Assembly: GCA_964593795.1 (NCBI GenBank)
Contig: CAZQJC010000020.1
Location: 5,096 to 69,095, forward strand
Direction: 5' to 3'
Source: JAHFDS01 sp964593795
Lineage (GTDB): Bacteria; Myxococcota_A; Polyangia; JAHFDS01
DNA: 64,000 nt
Of the stretch, positions 1 through 10,745 are shown one piece after another (positions within the stretch are counted from its first letter, which is position 1; every line of letters begins with the position of its first letter). The position numbers and the translations under genes were made by a program. The notes under the pieces are model-generated. The model was given only the letters and a program-made list of their open reading frames with translations, was not told the DNA's origin and ran no database searches.

Positions 1-2095
1 CCTCGGCGACCCGGCGGTGCAGCGCGGCCCGGCGCGCGGCCGAGAGCCGCGCGAGCGCGACCTCGCGGGCCCACTCGCTCGCGAAGGCGTAGCGCTCGCC
101 TCCCGATCCCCCGCCGCGAAGTGGGCGCAGGAAGCCCTCCCGGATCAGGCGATCGACCTCGTCGAGGAGCGCGTCCTCGGGCAGGCCCGTCGCGAGCGCG
201 AGCGTCGCGAAGGGCACTTCGCGGCCGAGGACCGCGGCATACGCCAGCACCTCGCGCGCGTCGTCGCCGAGCCGCGAGATGCGCTCCGCGACGAGATCCG
301 CGATCACCGCCGGGACCGCGCCGGACGGCGCCTGCTGGCCGCCGCCGGAGGTCTGCGCGAGCGCCCACGCGATGCCGCTCTTGCGGAGCGCGCCGCGCTC
401 GACGAGCGCGCGGACGATCGCCTCCGCGTCCCCGGGCGCGCCCCGGCTCTCGGCCACGAGCCGCTCGACGAGCGCGGTCGGCGCCGCCGAGCCGAGCATC
501 GAGCTCGCCAGCTCCTCGAGCGCCTCGGGACCGAGCGCGGGCACCGGAAGCGCGATGCCTGTCTCCTGCAAGGACCCGAGTAACCGGAGGACGCGGGAGT
601 CGGGGTCGGCCGACCCGGCGCGCGCGGTCAGAGCCACGAGGAGGGGGCGGCCCCGGCCTTCGCGCAGGACCGCCTCGATCGCCGCCGTGCTCGGGTCGTC
701 GAGCAAGTGCGCGTCGTCGATCAGCCACACGACCGGGCGCCGCGCCGCGATCGACGCGACCAGCGTGGCCGTCGCGGCCGCGAGGCGCTCGCTATCTCCC
801 GAGTCTCCCGGGCGCGCAGCCTCACCCGCGGCCACGAGCGCGACCGCGCTGCCGCAGGCCGGGGCCAGGATCGCCGCCGCCGCCCTGACCTCGGGCGACT
901 GCTTGCCGGCGTCGTCGAGATCATCGACCAGCTGCTCGACGAGCGCGGCCGCGGCGCCGAAGGGTCGCGGCGAGAGCTCGCCCGCCCGCAACTGGTGCAC
1001 GGCCGCCGCGCGACCGCGTAGTCCCCCGACCAGCCCGCGCAGCTCGGCCAGGAGGCGCGACTTGCCCGCGCCGCGCGGTCCCACGCAGACGAGGGTGTGC
1101 CCCTCGCCGTGATCGAGCGCGCTCACGGCCTGGGCAATCGTCGCCAGGGCATCCGCGCGCCCGACGAGCCGCGGCTCCGCGGGCGTCCACACCTCCGGAC
1201 ACGCGGCGGCGGGCATCACCTCCATCGTCTCGGCGACGGCCTCCTCGCCGGCATCGAGACGCACCGCGGCGAGCCGCGTCAGCACCGCGGCGGCCGTGGC
1301 CGGCCGGTCCGACGGGGCCTTCGCGAGCAGCTCCTCGCAGAGCTGCGCGAGCCCGCGCGGCACCTGCGGGCACACCACGCCGAGCCTCGGCGCCGGCTCG
1401 TGGATGTGCTGATAGAGGATCGACGGGATGCTGCCGCCGAGGAACGGCGGTCGACCCGCGAGCAGCTCGAAGACCATCACGCCGAGCGCGTAGAGATCGG
1501 TGCGGGCGTCCACCGTCAGGCCCTTGGCCTGCTCGGGGGACATGTAGAGCGCGGTGCCGAGGACCGTCCCGAGCTGCGTCAGCCGCACGCTCTCGGTCTC
1601 GAGCTCGCGCGCGAGGCCGAAGTCCATGACCTTGACCTGCCAGCGCGCGTCCACGAGCACGTTCTCCGGCTTGAGGTCGCGGTGGACGATCCGCGCGGCG
1701 TGGAGGTACGCGAGGGCCTCCGCGATCTGGCTGACCACGCTGACCACGAGGTGCAGGCGCTCGGACGACGACAGCGCCGCGCCGCGCTCGCGGAAGGCGC
1801 GCGCGAGGTCGACCCCCTCGACGTGCTCCATCGTGTAGAAGTCGCGGCCGGCGTCCTCGCCGAGCTCGAAGACGCGCACGATCCGCGGGTGATCGAGGCG
1901 GATCGCCGCCCGGAACTCGCGTCGGAACCGCAGGCGCGCGTCCTCTCCCGTGGCCTCGCGGAGCCGCTTGAGGGCGACGTGCCCTCCGCTCGCGCCGTCA
2001 CGGCACAGGTACACCGCCCCCATGCCCCCGGTACCCAGCGGGCGCAGGACCTCGAACCGCCCGATGCGCTCGGGCGCCGCCGACGCCACGGCCAC
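1..2095 (-). CDS. Ser/Thr protein kinase fused to AAA-type ATPase (partial, C-terminus beyond left edge)
   Basis: This is a Hanks-type kinase joined to an ATPase module, probably a cytoplasmic signalling protein. The frame reads GRFEVLRPLGTGGMG near the start, then the catalytic HRDLKPEN at about residue 135 and DFG at about 157. A P-loop (GPRGAGKS) follows at about 337 and a Walker-B-like WLIDDAH at about 455. The frame stays open to base 1, so the C-terminus lies outside the window. I chose GTG 2095 because a -10 hexamer TACGAT (2107-2102) ends exactly 6 nt before it and no Shine-Dalgarno site is present; GTG 2089 is an alternative. The architecture matches the large kinase-ATPase at 53354-56965. 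Confidence 0.88.
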   Translation of the reverse strand, partial: MAVASAAPERIGRFEVLRPLGTGGMGAVYLCRDGASGGHVALKRLREATGEDARLRFRREFRAAIRLDHPRIVRVFELGEDAGRDFYTMEHVEGVDLARAFRERGAALSSSERLHLVVSVVSQIAEALAYLHAARIVHRDLKPENVLVDARWQVKVMDFGLARELETESVRLTQLGTVLGTALYMSPEQAKGLTVDARTDLYALGVMVFELLAGRPPFLGGSIPSILYQHIHEPAPRLGVVCPQVPRGLAQLCEELLAKAPSDRPATAAAVLTRLAAVRLDAGEEAVAETMEVMPAAACPEVWTPAEPRLVGRADALATIAQAVSALDHGEGHTLVCVGPRGAGKSRLLAELRGLVGGLRGRAAAVHQLRAGELSPRPFGAAAALVEQLVDDLDDAGKQSPEVRAAAAILAPACGSAVALVAAGEAARPGDSGDSERLAAATATLVASIAARRPVVWLIDDAHLLDDPSTAAIEAVLREGRGRPLLVALTARAGSADPDSRVLRLLGSLQETGIALPVPALGPEALEELASSMLGSAAPTALVERLVAESRGAPGDAEAIVRALVERGALRKSGIAWALAQTSGGGQQAPSGAVPAVIADLVAERISRLGDDAREVLAYAAVLGREVPFATLALATGLPEDALLDEVDRLIREGFLRPLRGGGSGGERYAFASEWAREVALARLSAARRAALHRRVAE

Positions 2096-2227
2096 GTGGG
2101 CATCGTAGCACGGGCATCCCGGGCCCGCCGGTCGGGCCCCGCCGGGGGTGGGCTGCCCCGCACTCGCCGAGGATCCAGCGACTTGCGCTGGCCCGCCGGT
2201 TGCTCCAGGGAACAGTGGAGGTCTTCG

Positions 2228-2713
2228 ATGCGCAGCCGAAAGAATCGACAAGGACTCATGCTCTGGGCGGTCGCCCTCGTCGTGAGCGCCTGTGCAACGG
2301 CAAGCCAACCCGCACGCAAGGCCCCGGCCTGGACCGCCGGCGACGAGGATGCGCTCTCGCGTGGCCTCGCCGAGGGCTTGCTCGAGAGCGACTGGCTGGC
2401 CGAGGAGAACGCCACCCTCCGTCGCCCGCCCGTCCTCCGCGTGGTCCGCGTGGCGAACGCCACCGGGCAGGAGCTCGACGAGGCGCACCTCCGGCTGCTG
2501 GTCGAGCAGGCGCTCGGCACGTCGGGGCGCGTGGAGATCGCGGGGAGCGATTCCGATGCCGACTTCGTCCTCGTGGGCGAGGTCCAGAGGCGCGAGTCCA
2601 GCGACCGCCGAACGATCGTTTTCGCGGGCACGCTCCGCGCGGTCGTCGACGGTCGAACCGCCTGGCGCGGCGAGAAGCAGCTCCGCAAGCAGCAGGTCGC
2701 GCTCGAACCCTGA
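2228..2713 (+). CDS. LpoB-like lipoprotein
   Basis: A 161-residue lipoprotein. The signal sequence LMLWAVALVVSAC puts the lipobox Cys near residue 22. The rest reads like the small LpoB fold: a section with PPVLRVVRVANATGQ, then a helix with the LVEQALGTSGRVEI strand, then DFVLVGEVQ. In enterobacteria LpoB is an outer-membrane lipoprotein that activates the peptidoglycan synthase PBP1B. The same role here is only inference, and no PBP1 gene is nearby. A clear GGAGG (2217-2221) lies 6 nt before the ATG. It is transcribed away from the kinase at 1-2095. Confidence 0.7.
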   Translation: MRSRKNRQGLMLWAVALVVSACATASQPARKAPAWTAGDEDALSRGLAEGLLESDWLAEENATLRRPPVLRVVRVANATGQELDEAHLRLLVEQALGTSGRVEIAGSDSDADFVLVGEVQRRESSDRRTIVFAGTLRAVVDGRTAWRGEKQLRKQQVALEP

Positions 2714-2731
2714 AGCGACCCGCGCACCTCG

Positions 2732-4969
<2,238 letters not shown>

Positions 4970-5063
4970 GGGGCCAAACCATACCCCCTGGGGCGGCCGA
5001 AGGGCGAGCCCCCGCGTGCCTCGGGGGCACCGCCCGCTCACCGTGCCCTGGAGCACGCCGAAG

Positions 5064-5092
5064 TTGGAGCGCCGCACGCGCCGCGGTACGAT
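5064..5092 (+). promoter_or_regulatory. Promoter of the EEP lipoprotein gene
   Basis: TTGGAG (5064-5069), a 17-nt spacer and TACGAT (5087-5092). The -10 ends 7 nt before ATG 5100 and overlaps the earlier ATG at 5091, so the mRNA is probably leaderless and starts at ATG 5100. Confidence 0.6.
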
Positions 5093-5099
5093 GCCGCCG

Positions 5100-6494
5100 A
5101 TGCGTATCATCGACCTCAGTCGTGCGGGTGCTCTCGGACTCTTCCTCGTCGCCGGGCTCGTCGGGTGCGACGAGAGGGTGCAGCCAGGAACGGGGGGCAC
5201 CGGCGGAGGCGGCGCGGGAACGGGCGGCGCGGGAACGGGCGGCGCGGGAGCCCCGATGCGCGACGGTCCGACGGCCGACGCCCGGGCAGCCGAGCTCGCT
5301 TCCTTCAACGCGGGCTTGCTGCGCGGCTTCGTGCGGCACGCCGAGTACCGCACGCCGATCGTGTCGCAGTCCATCGCGATGCTCTCTGCCGATGTCCTCT
5401 GCATGCAGGAGGTGTGGGCCAAGCGCGACGCGGACATCATCACGGCGATGGCCGCCGCCACGTACCCGCACCACCAGCGCTTCGACACGACCTACGACGG
5501 CGGCTTCGTGACGCCCGACGCGAGCCTGCCTGGTCGCGACGGCGGCGCGGGCAGCGGTGGCGCGGGGGCGGGCGGCGCCGGCGGCGCAGGCGGAATGAGC
5601 GGGTCCGGGGGCAGCGGGGGCGCAGGCGGCAGCGGAAGCGCCATCGCCTGCACGATGGCCGAGCTGGATCCGCTGCTGACCTGCATCAACGCCAACTGCA
5701 TGGGCCGCCCGAACGATCAGCTCGTCCAGTGCGGACAGCAGTTCTGCTCGAACGAGATCTTCAACCTCAACGAGATGTGCCTCAACTGCATCGCCGCGAA
5801 CCTGAGCATGACGATCCAGGGGATCGTGAACACCTGCACCATGCCCGGCGGCGGGAACCGCTTCGCGCAGGACGGCTCGAATGGCCTCTTGCTGCTCTCG
5901 CGCTTCCCGATCCTCGAGGAGGACCACCTCGTCTTCCCGTCGTTCCTCAACCGGCGCGTGGCCGTGTCGGCGCTCGTCGATCTACCCAGCCTCGGCAAGA
6001 CCCGGGTGCTGTGCACGCACCTGACCGCGTCGTTCTCGAGCTCGGTCCCCTACAGCGGCCCGTACGCGAGCTGGGACGACGAGAACGCACAGCAGATCGA
6101 GCTCATGATCCGCTGGGGTGAGTCCAAGGTCCGCGCGGGCGAGCGGCTCGTCATCATGGGCGACATGAACCAGGGGCCGGCCATCCCGACCGCCATGCCG
6201 CCGGTCGAGGGCGAGGTCATGGCGAACTACCCGATCTGGGCCCAGCACGGCTACAAGGATCTCTACATCGAGGGGATGTCGAACCCGCTGTGCACGTTCT
6301 GCCGCGGCGAGAACCCCTACGTCTCGCCGATGGACAACCGCTCCATCATCGACCACGTGTTCATGAAGGACGCGACGCAGTTCAAGAGCGCGCGCATCCT
6401 CGACCAGCCGATCCAGGTGACCGTGCCGGACGCGGGCATCGAGGAGGGTCGCCTGAGCGACCACTACGGCATCCGCGTCGACGTCAGCAAGTAG
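5100..6494 (+). CDS. Secreted EEP-family hydrolase with Gly-rich linkers and Cys-rich insert
   Basis: A 464-residue lipoprotein (lipobox LVGC, Cys 23) of the endonuclease/exonuclease/phosphatase superfamily. Family landmarks are ELASFNAG, the metal-ligand Glu in CMQEVW, THLTASF, the GDMNQGP metal/phosphate motif, IIDHVFM and the final LSDHYGI with the catalytic His. Two low-complexity Gly/Ala stretches occur, at about residues 28-57 and 143-180. The second is followed by a segment with eight cysteines (about 183-245), inserted between YPHHQRFDTTYDGGF and NGLLLLSRFPI, that is, inside the catalytic fold. The substrate (nucleic acid, phospholipid or inositol phosphate) cannot be decided from sequence. 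The start follows from the promoter at 5064-5092. Confidence 0.85.
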   Translation: MRIIDLSRAGALGLFLVAGLVGCDERVQPGTGGTGGGGAGTGGAGTGGAGAPMRDGPTADARAAELASFNAGLLRGFVRHAEYRTPIVSQSIAMLSADVLCMQEVWAKRDADIITAMAAATYPHHQRFDTTYDGGFVTPDASLPGRDGGAGSGGAGAGGAGGAGGMSGSGGSGGAGGSGSAIACTMAELDPLLTCINANCMGRPNDQLVQCGQQFCSNEIFNLNEMCLNCIAANLSMTIQGIVNTCTMPGGGNRFAQDGSNGLLLLSRFPILEEDHLVFPSFLNRRVAVSALVDLPSLGKTRVLCTHLTASFSSSVPYSGPYASWDDENAQQIELMIRWGESKVRAGERLVIMGDMNQGPAIPTAMPPVEGEVMANYPIWAQHGYKDLYIEGMSNPLCTFCRGENPYVSPMDNRSIIDHVFMKDATQFKSARILDQPIQVTVPDAGIEEGRLSDHYGIRVDVSK

Positions 6495-6522
6495 AAGAGA
6501 GACAGCGCGCGCGACCGCCGTC

Positions 6523-8115
6523 TCAGGCGGCGCGCCAGCGGCGGGAGAGCGCGACGGTGCGGTGATAGGCGGCGAGCTGCGCCGCCTGCTCCGTCGGCGT
6601 GAGCCCCCGCAGGTGGGCGATGCGGTCCGCCACCACCGGCGCGGCGCGCATGCCCTGGTCCCGGTCGTACAGCAGGAGCTTCACTCGCCGGGCGAGCACG
6701 TCCTCGACGGTCTTGGCGAGCTCGTAGCGCACGGCGTAGTCGATCTCGGCCCAGAGGTGTGGCAAGTCCGGAGAAATGCGCTCGACCGGGCCGCTGACGA
6801 GCACGGTGTCCGCGCGCGCGCCGTAGTTGAAGACCAGGTGATCCGCGACGTCCTCGGGCACCTGCTCGAGGAGGCGCCGGCGCAGCTGCTCCACGGTCTC
6901 TCCCTCGGGAGCGCCCGGCAGGGCGCGGTCGCGGGTCGTACAGGGCCGCGCGTCCTCGCAGAAGCCCGCGTCCCGCAGGCGGTCGACCACGTGGTCGGTG
7001 ATCTCCTCCGCCATGTGACGGTACGTGGTCAGCTTGCCGCCCGCCACGACGACGAGGCCATTCGGCTCGTCCCAGATCTCGTGCTCGCGCGGCACGGCGC
7101 TCGTCGCCATCGCGCCGGACGCGATGAGCGGCCGCACGCCCGCCCAGGTCGAGATGATGTCGTCCTGCGTGAGCTTCGCTTGCGGGAACGAGTAGCGTGC
7201 GATCGCGAGCAGGTAGCGGATGTCGTCCGCGGTGGCGTGCACGTCGGCCGGATCACCGTCGAAGTCCGTGTCCGTCGTGCCGAGGACGGTGCGGGCACCC
7301 TCCGGGATCGCGAAGATCACGCGGTCGCGGAGGAACAGCACCATCGCGCGCTGGACGGGCAGCCGTTGCGCGGGCACGACGATGTGCACGCCCTTGGTCG
7401 GCCGCAGTACGTCCTTGCCGAGCAGCTTCGAGGTCCACGGCCCGACCGCCGAGAGCACCACCCGCGCCTGTACCTCGGCGCGCCGGCCGTAGGGATCCTC
7501 GACGATGGCGCCGGTCACGCGCCCCCCGGGGCCCGTGACGAGCTCGACCGCGCGGACGTAGTTGGCGCACGTCGCGCCCAGAGCCTCGGCGTCGAGGACG
7601 TTCTCGAGCGTCAGCCGCGCGTCGTCGGTGTGGCAGTCGAAGTAGGTGATCGACCCGACGAGATCCTTGCGGCCGTTCAGGGCAGGCTCGCGGTCGAGGG
7701 TCTCGCGCGCAGAGAAGCGCTCGTGCCCGGAGGGCGGTTGCCACTTCGCGAGCGCGTCGTAGATCACGACCCCGAGCTGCGTCATCGCGAGGCGCTTCCA
7801 CGACGCGGCCGGCACCATGAACTCCATCGGCCGGACGAGGTGGGGCGCCCGCTGCATGAGCAACGCCCGCTCGGTCACCGATTCGAAGACCATCTTGAAC
7901 TGCGCGTGCTGCAGGTATCGCAGGCCGCCGTGCACGAGCTTCGAGCTCTTGGACGAGGTGCCGATCGCGTAGTCGCCCCGTTCGACCAGGGCCACGCGCA
8001 GGCCCCGCAGCGCCGCGTCCCGCGCCACGCCCGCGCCGGTGATCCCGCCGCCGATGACGAGGACGTCGAAGCTGCCCTCGGAGAGCCTGGAGAGCGAGTC
8101 GTCGTTGCCGATCAT
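6523..8115 (-). CDS. glpD: Aerobic glycerol-3-phosphate dehydrogenase
   Basis: A 530-residue FAD enzyme that oxidises sn-glycerol-3-phosphate to dihydroxyacetone phosphate and passes electrons to quinone at the inner membrane. The N-terminal FAD-binding motif reads VLVIGGGITGAG, followed by GTSSKSSKLVHGGLRYL, diagnostic of the GlpD family; TTDTDFDG and ACGGKLTTYR-like (VAGGKLTTYR) segments also fit. Length is normal. The ATG overlaps the aspS stop in an ATGA, so it is translationally coupled to aspS. No glpK, glpF or glpR neighbour is present, although an aquaporin lies at 57 kb and gpsA at 44 kb. Confidence 0.95.
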   Translation of the reverse strand: MIGNDDSLSRLSEGSFDVLVIGGGITGAGVARDAALRGLRVALVERGDYAIGTSSKSSKLVHGGLRYLQHAQFKMVFESVTERALLMQRAPHLVRPMEFMVPAASWKRLAMTQLGVVIYDALAKWQPPSGHERFSARETLDREPALNGRKDLVGSITYFDCHTDDARLTLENVLDAEALGATCANYVRAVELVTGPGGRVTGAIVEDPYGRRAEVQARVVLSAVGPWTSKLLGKDVLRPTKGVHIVVPAQRLPVQRAMVLFLRDRVIFAIPEGARTVLGTTDTDFDGDPADVHATADDIRYLLAIARYSFPQAKLTQDDIISTWAGVRPLIASGAMATSAVPREHEIWDEPNGLVVVAGGKLTTYRHMAEEITDHVVDRLRDAGFCEDARPCTTRDRALPGAPEGETVEQLRRRLLEQVPEDVADHLVFNYGARADTVLVSGPVERISPDLPHLWAEIDYAVRYELAKTVEDVLARRVKLLLYDRDQGMRAAPVVADRIAHLRGLTPTEQAAQLAAYHRTVALSRRWRAA

Positions 8116-9932
8116 GGCTCGCGGAGCTGCACGTGGAGCTCGTCGAGCTGACGCTTCGACACCTCGTTCGGCGCGTCGGTCATGAGGTCCGTGCCCTTCT
8201 GGGTCTTCGGGAACGCGATCACGTCACGGAGCGAGTCCGCGCCGCACAGCAGCATCGCCAGTCGATCGACGCCACACGCGATGCCACCATGGGGCGGCGG
8301 TCCGTAGCGGAAGGCGTCGAGGAGGAAGCCGAACTTGCTGCGCGCCTCCTCGTCGGTGAGGCCGAGCGCCGCGAACACCTGCGCCTGGACCTCGCGCTGG
8401 TGGATGCGGATGGAGCCGCCGCCGATCTCGTTGCCGTTGAGGACGAGGTCGTACGCGCGCGCGCGCACGCGGCCGCGGTCGCTCTCGAGGTACTGGAGGT
8501 CCTCCGGGTTGGGCGACGTGAAGGGGTGGTGCGCCGCCGCCCAGCCGTCGTCGGTCGCCTCGAACAGCGGGAAGTCCGTCACCCACAGGAACTTCCACTG
8601 CCCCGCGGGGATGAGGCTGAGCTTCGCGCCGAGGTGCAGGCGCAGCCCGCCGAGCACAGTGTTGGCCAGCTTGGCCGGGGCGAACTGGAAGAACAGTAGG
8701 TCGCCCGCCTCGGCGCCGCACGCGGCGTTGATCGCTCCGCGCAGCTCGTCCGAGAGCGCCTTGAGCGGCGTCTGCGCCCACGCTCCGCCCTCGGCGACCT
8801 TCGCGCGCGCGAGGCCCTGCGCGCCCATGCCCTTGACCAGCTCCTCGAGCTTGTCGAGCTCGGCGCGGCTGAGCTTGCTCGCCTCCGCCGCCGGCAGCCG
8901 GAGCGCCTTGACGATGCCGTTCTTCTCGAGCGCCGCCTGCATCGGCGGCAGTCCGCCCCCGTGCTTGCGCACGACGTCCGACAGCTCCGTGAGCTCGAGG
9001 CCGAAGCGCAGGTCCGGCTTGTCCGAGCCGAAGCGGCGCATCGCCTCCTCGTACTGCATGCGCGGGATGTCGCCGATCTCGACGCCGAGGATGCCCTTCC
9101 AGAGGTCGCGCATGAGGCCGGAGATCACCCGCTGCACGTCCACCTCGGACACGAAGCTCATCTCGACGTCGATCTGCGTGAACTCGGGCTGCCGGTCGAG
9201 GCGAAGATCCTCGTCGCGGAAGCAGCGCACGACCTGGAAATACCGATCGAGGCCCGCGACCATGAAGAGCTGCTTGAAGATCTGCGGCGACTCCGCGAGC
9301 GCGTAGAAGCGGTGTGGGTTGAGGCGGCTCGGAACGAGAAAGTTGCGGGCGCCTCCGGGGGTGTACTTCACCATGAACGGGGTCTCGATCTCGAGGAAGC
9401 CGTTGTCGGACAGGTAGCGCCGCGTGATCTGGTAGAGCTGCGACCGCACGATGAGGTTCTTCTGCAGGGCAGGGCGCCGCAGATCGAGGTAGCGGTGCTT
9501 GAGGCGCGTCTGCTCGTTGGTGTCGATCCCGTCCTCGATGAGGAACGGCGGCGTGTCGGCGCGCGAGAAGATGACGAGCTTCTTGGCCTCGATCTCGATC
9601 TCGCCCGTCGCCAGCTTCGGGTTCACCATCGCGCCGCGCGAGCGCACGACGCCCTCGACACCCAGGCAGAACTCGCCGCGCAGCTCGCCGGCGAGGGCGT
9701 GCGCGTCGGCCGAGGCGTCGGGCTCGAAGACGACCTGCACGAGGCCGTGGCGGTCGCGCAGGTCGATGAAGACGCAGCCGCCGTGATCGCGACGATTGTG
9801 GACCCAGCCCATGACGGTGACGCGCTGGCCGATGTCGCTGGCGCGCAGGTGGCCGCAGCCGTGGCTGCGCTCGAGACCGGCGACGGTGCTGCGGACCGCT
9901 TCGGTCGACGTGCTACTCGGTGCGGAGGACAT
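8112..9932 (-). CDS. aspS: Aspartyl-tRNA synthetase
   Basis: A class II synthetase of 606 residues, normal for the bacterial type. An N-terminal OB fold (GWVHNRRDHGGCVFIDLRD) is followed by motif 2 (FRDEDLRLDRQPEFTQID), a GAD insertion domain in the middle, and the C-terminal motif 3 region GGIACGVDRL. It charges tRNA-Asp. Whether it also charges tRNA-Asn cannot be told by eye. ATG 9932 was chosen over the upstream start because a promoter TTGCCG-N17-TAGACT ends 10 nt before it. The first gene of a two-gene operon with glpD. Confidence 0.95.
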   Translation of the reverse strand: MSSAPSSTSTEAVRSTVAGLERSHGCGHLRASDIGQRVTVMGWVHNRRDHGGCVFIDLRDRHGLVQVVFEPDASADAHALAGELRGEFCLGVEGVVRSRGAMVNPKLATGEIEIEAKKLVIFSRADTPPFLIEDGIDTNEQTRLKHRYLDLRRPALQKNLIVRSQLYQITRRYLSDNGFLEIETPFMVKYTPGGARNFLVPSRLNPHRFYALAESPQIFKQLFMVAGLDRYFQVVRCFRDEDLRLDRQPEFTQIDVEMSFVSEVDVQRVISGLMRDLWKGILGVEIGDIPRMQYEEAMRRFGSDKPDLRFGLELTELSDVVRKHGGGLPPMQAALEKNGIVKALRLPAAEASKLSRAELDKLEELVKGMGAQGLARAKVAEGGAWAQTPLKALSDELRGAINAACGAEAGDLLFFQFAPAKLANTVLGGLRLHLGAKLSLIPAGQWKFLWVTDFPLFEATDDGWAAAHHPFTSPNPEDLQYLESDRGRVRARAYDLVLNGNEIGGGSIRIHQREVQAQVFAALGLTDEEARSKFGFLLDAFRYGPPPHGGIACGVDRLAMLLCGADSLRDVIAFPKTQKGTDLMTDAPNEVSKRQLDELHVQLREP

Positions 9933-9942
9933 TGGACGGGCG

Positions 9943-9971
9943 AGTCTAGCTGCCTTGACACAGCGCGGCAA
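9943..9971 (-). promoter_or_regulatory. aspS promoter
   Basis: On the minus strand: TTGCCG (9971-9966), a 17-nt spacer and TAGACT (9948-9943). The -10 ends 10 nt before ATG 9932, giving a leader of only a few nucleotides. It overlaps the putative cysH promoter on the other strand. Confidence 0.6.
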
Positions 9972-9984
9972 GATGGCAGGCTAC
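9955..9984 (+). promoter_or_regulatory. Putative cysH promoter
   Basis: TTGACA (9955-9960) is a perfect -35. The best -10 is GGCTAC (9979-9984, spacer 18), which is weak. It ends 4 nt before GTG 9989. The element interleaves with the aspS promoter. Confidence 0.4.
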
Positions 9985-9988
9985 CCCG

Positions 9989-10741
9989 GTGACACCCGAG
10001 GTGCCGCTGTCGGATCCGAAGGAGCTCGCCGCCCGCTCGGCCGAGCTCGAGCAAGCCTCTCCCGCCGAGATCCTGCGCTTCGCGCTCGCGACGTGGCCGG
10101 GGATCGCGATCTCCTCCGCCTTCGGCGTGGAGGACTGCGCGATCATCGACCTCTGCGCCAGCATCGTGCCCGGCTCCTCGCTCCACGTGTTCTCGATCGA
10201 CACGGACTTCCTCTTCCCCGAGACGCACGCGCTCAAGGCCAAGATGGAGGAGCGCTACGGGATCACGGTCAAGGTGTGGAAGGGCAGCGTCACCAGGGCC
10301 GAGCAGGACGCCGCCCACGGCGAGCGCCTCTACGAGCGCAACACCGACCTCTGCTGCGCGATCCGCAAGATCGAGCCCATCGGACGCGCGCTCGAGAGCG
10401 TCGACGCCTGGATCACGGGCATGCGCCGCGACCAGGGCCCGAGCCGCGCGGGCATCCAGATCCTGGAGCGCTACGACCACAAGGACGGCTCACCCCTCAT
10501 CAAGGTGAACCCGCTCGCGCGCTGGACGCACAAGGACACCTGGGCGCACGTGATGAAGCACGAGGTTCCGTACAATCCCCTCTTCGACCAGGGTTACAAG
10601 AGCATCGGCTGCTGGCCGTGCAGCCGGCCCGTCGAGGCGGGCGCCGACGAGCGTGCGGGCCGATGGGGCGGGCAGAAGGCCGAGTGCGGCATCCACACGT
10701 TCATGGCCCGCAAGGACCCGTCTCGGCCGCCCCAGTCGTGA
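9989..10741 (+). CDS. cysH: Assimilatory APS/PAPS reductase
   Basis: A 250-residue reductase that converts adenylyl sulfate to sulfite. The PP-loop fold shows SSAFGVEDCAI and FSIDTDFLFPET. Two cysteine pairs, CC in DLCCAIRK and CWPC in SIGCWPCSRP, are the [4Fe-4S] ligands of the APS-reductase branch; the catalytic Cys is in ECGIH near the C-terminus. With the cluster ligands present, APS rather than PAPS is the likely substrate. The gene starts with GTG. Other sulfate-assimilation genes are not adjacent. It is divergent from aspS. Confidence 0.93.
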   Translation: MTPEVPLSDPKELAARSAELEQASPAEILRFALATWPGIAISSAFGVEDCAIIDLCASIVPGSSLHVFSIDTDFLFPETHALKAKMEERYGITVKVWKGSVTRAEQDAAHGERLYERNTDLCCAIRKIEPIGRALESVDAWITGMRRDQGPSRAGIQILERYDHKDGSPLIKVNPLARWTHKDTWAHVMKHEVPYNPLFDQGYKSIGCWPCSRPVEAGADERAGRWGGQKAECGIHTFMARKDPSRPPQS

Positions 10742-10745
10742 CCAA

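Noticed and set aside
2103..2104. ATG at 2103 (minus) as kinase start
   Set aside because: It is in the wrong frame for the kinase motifs and overlaps the TACGAT hexamer.
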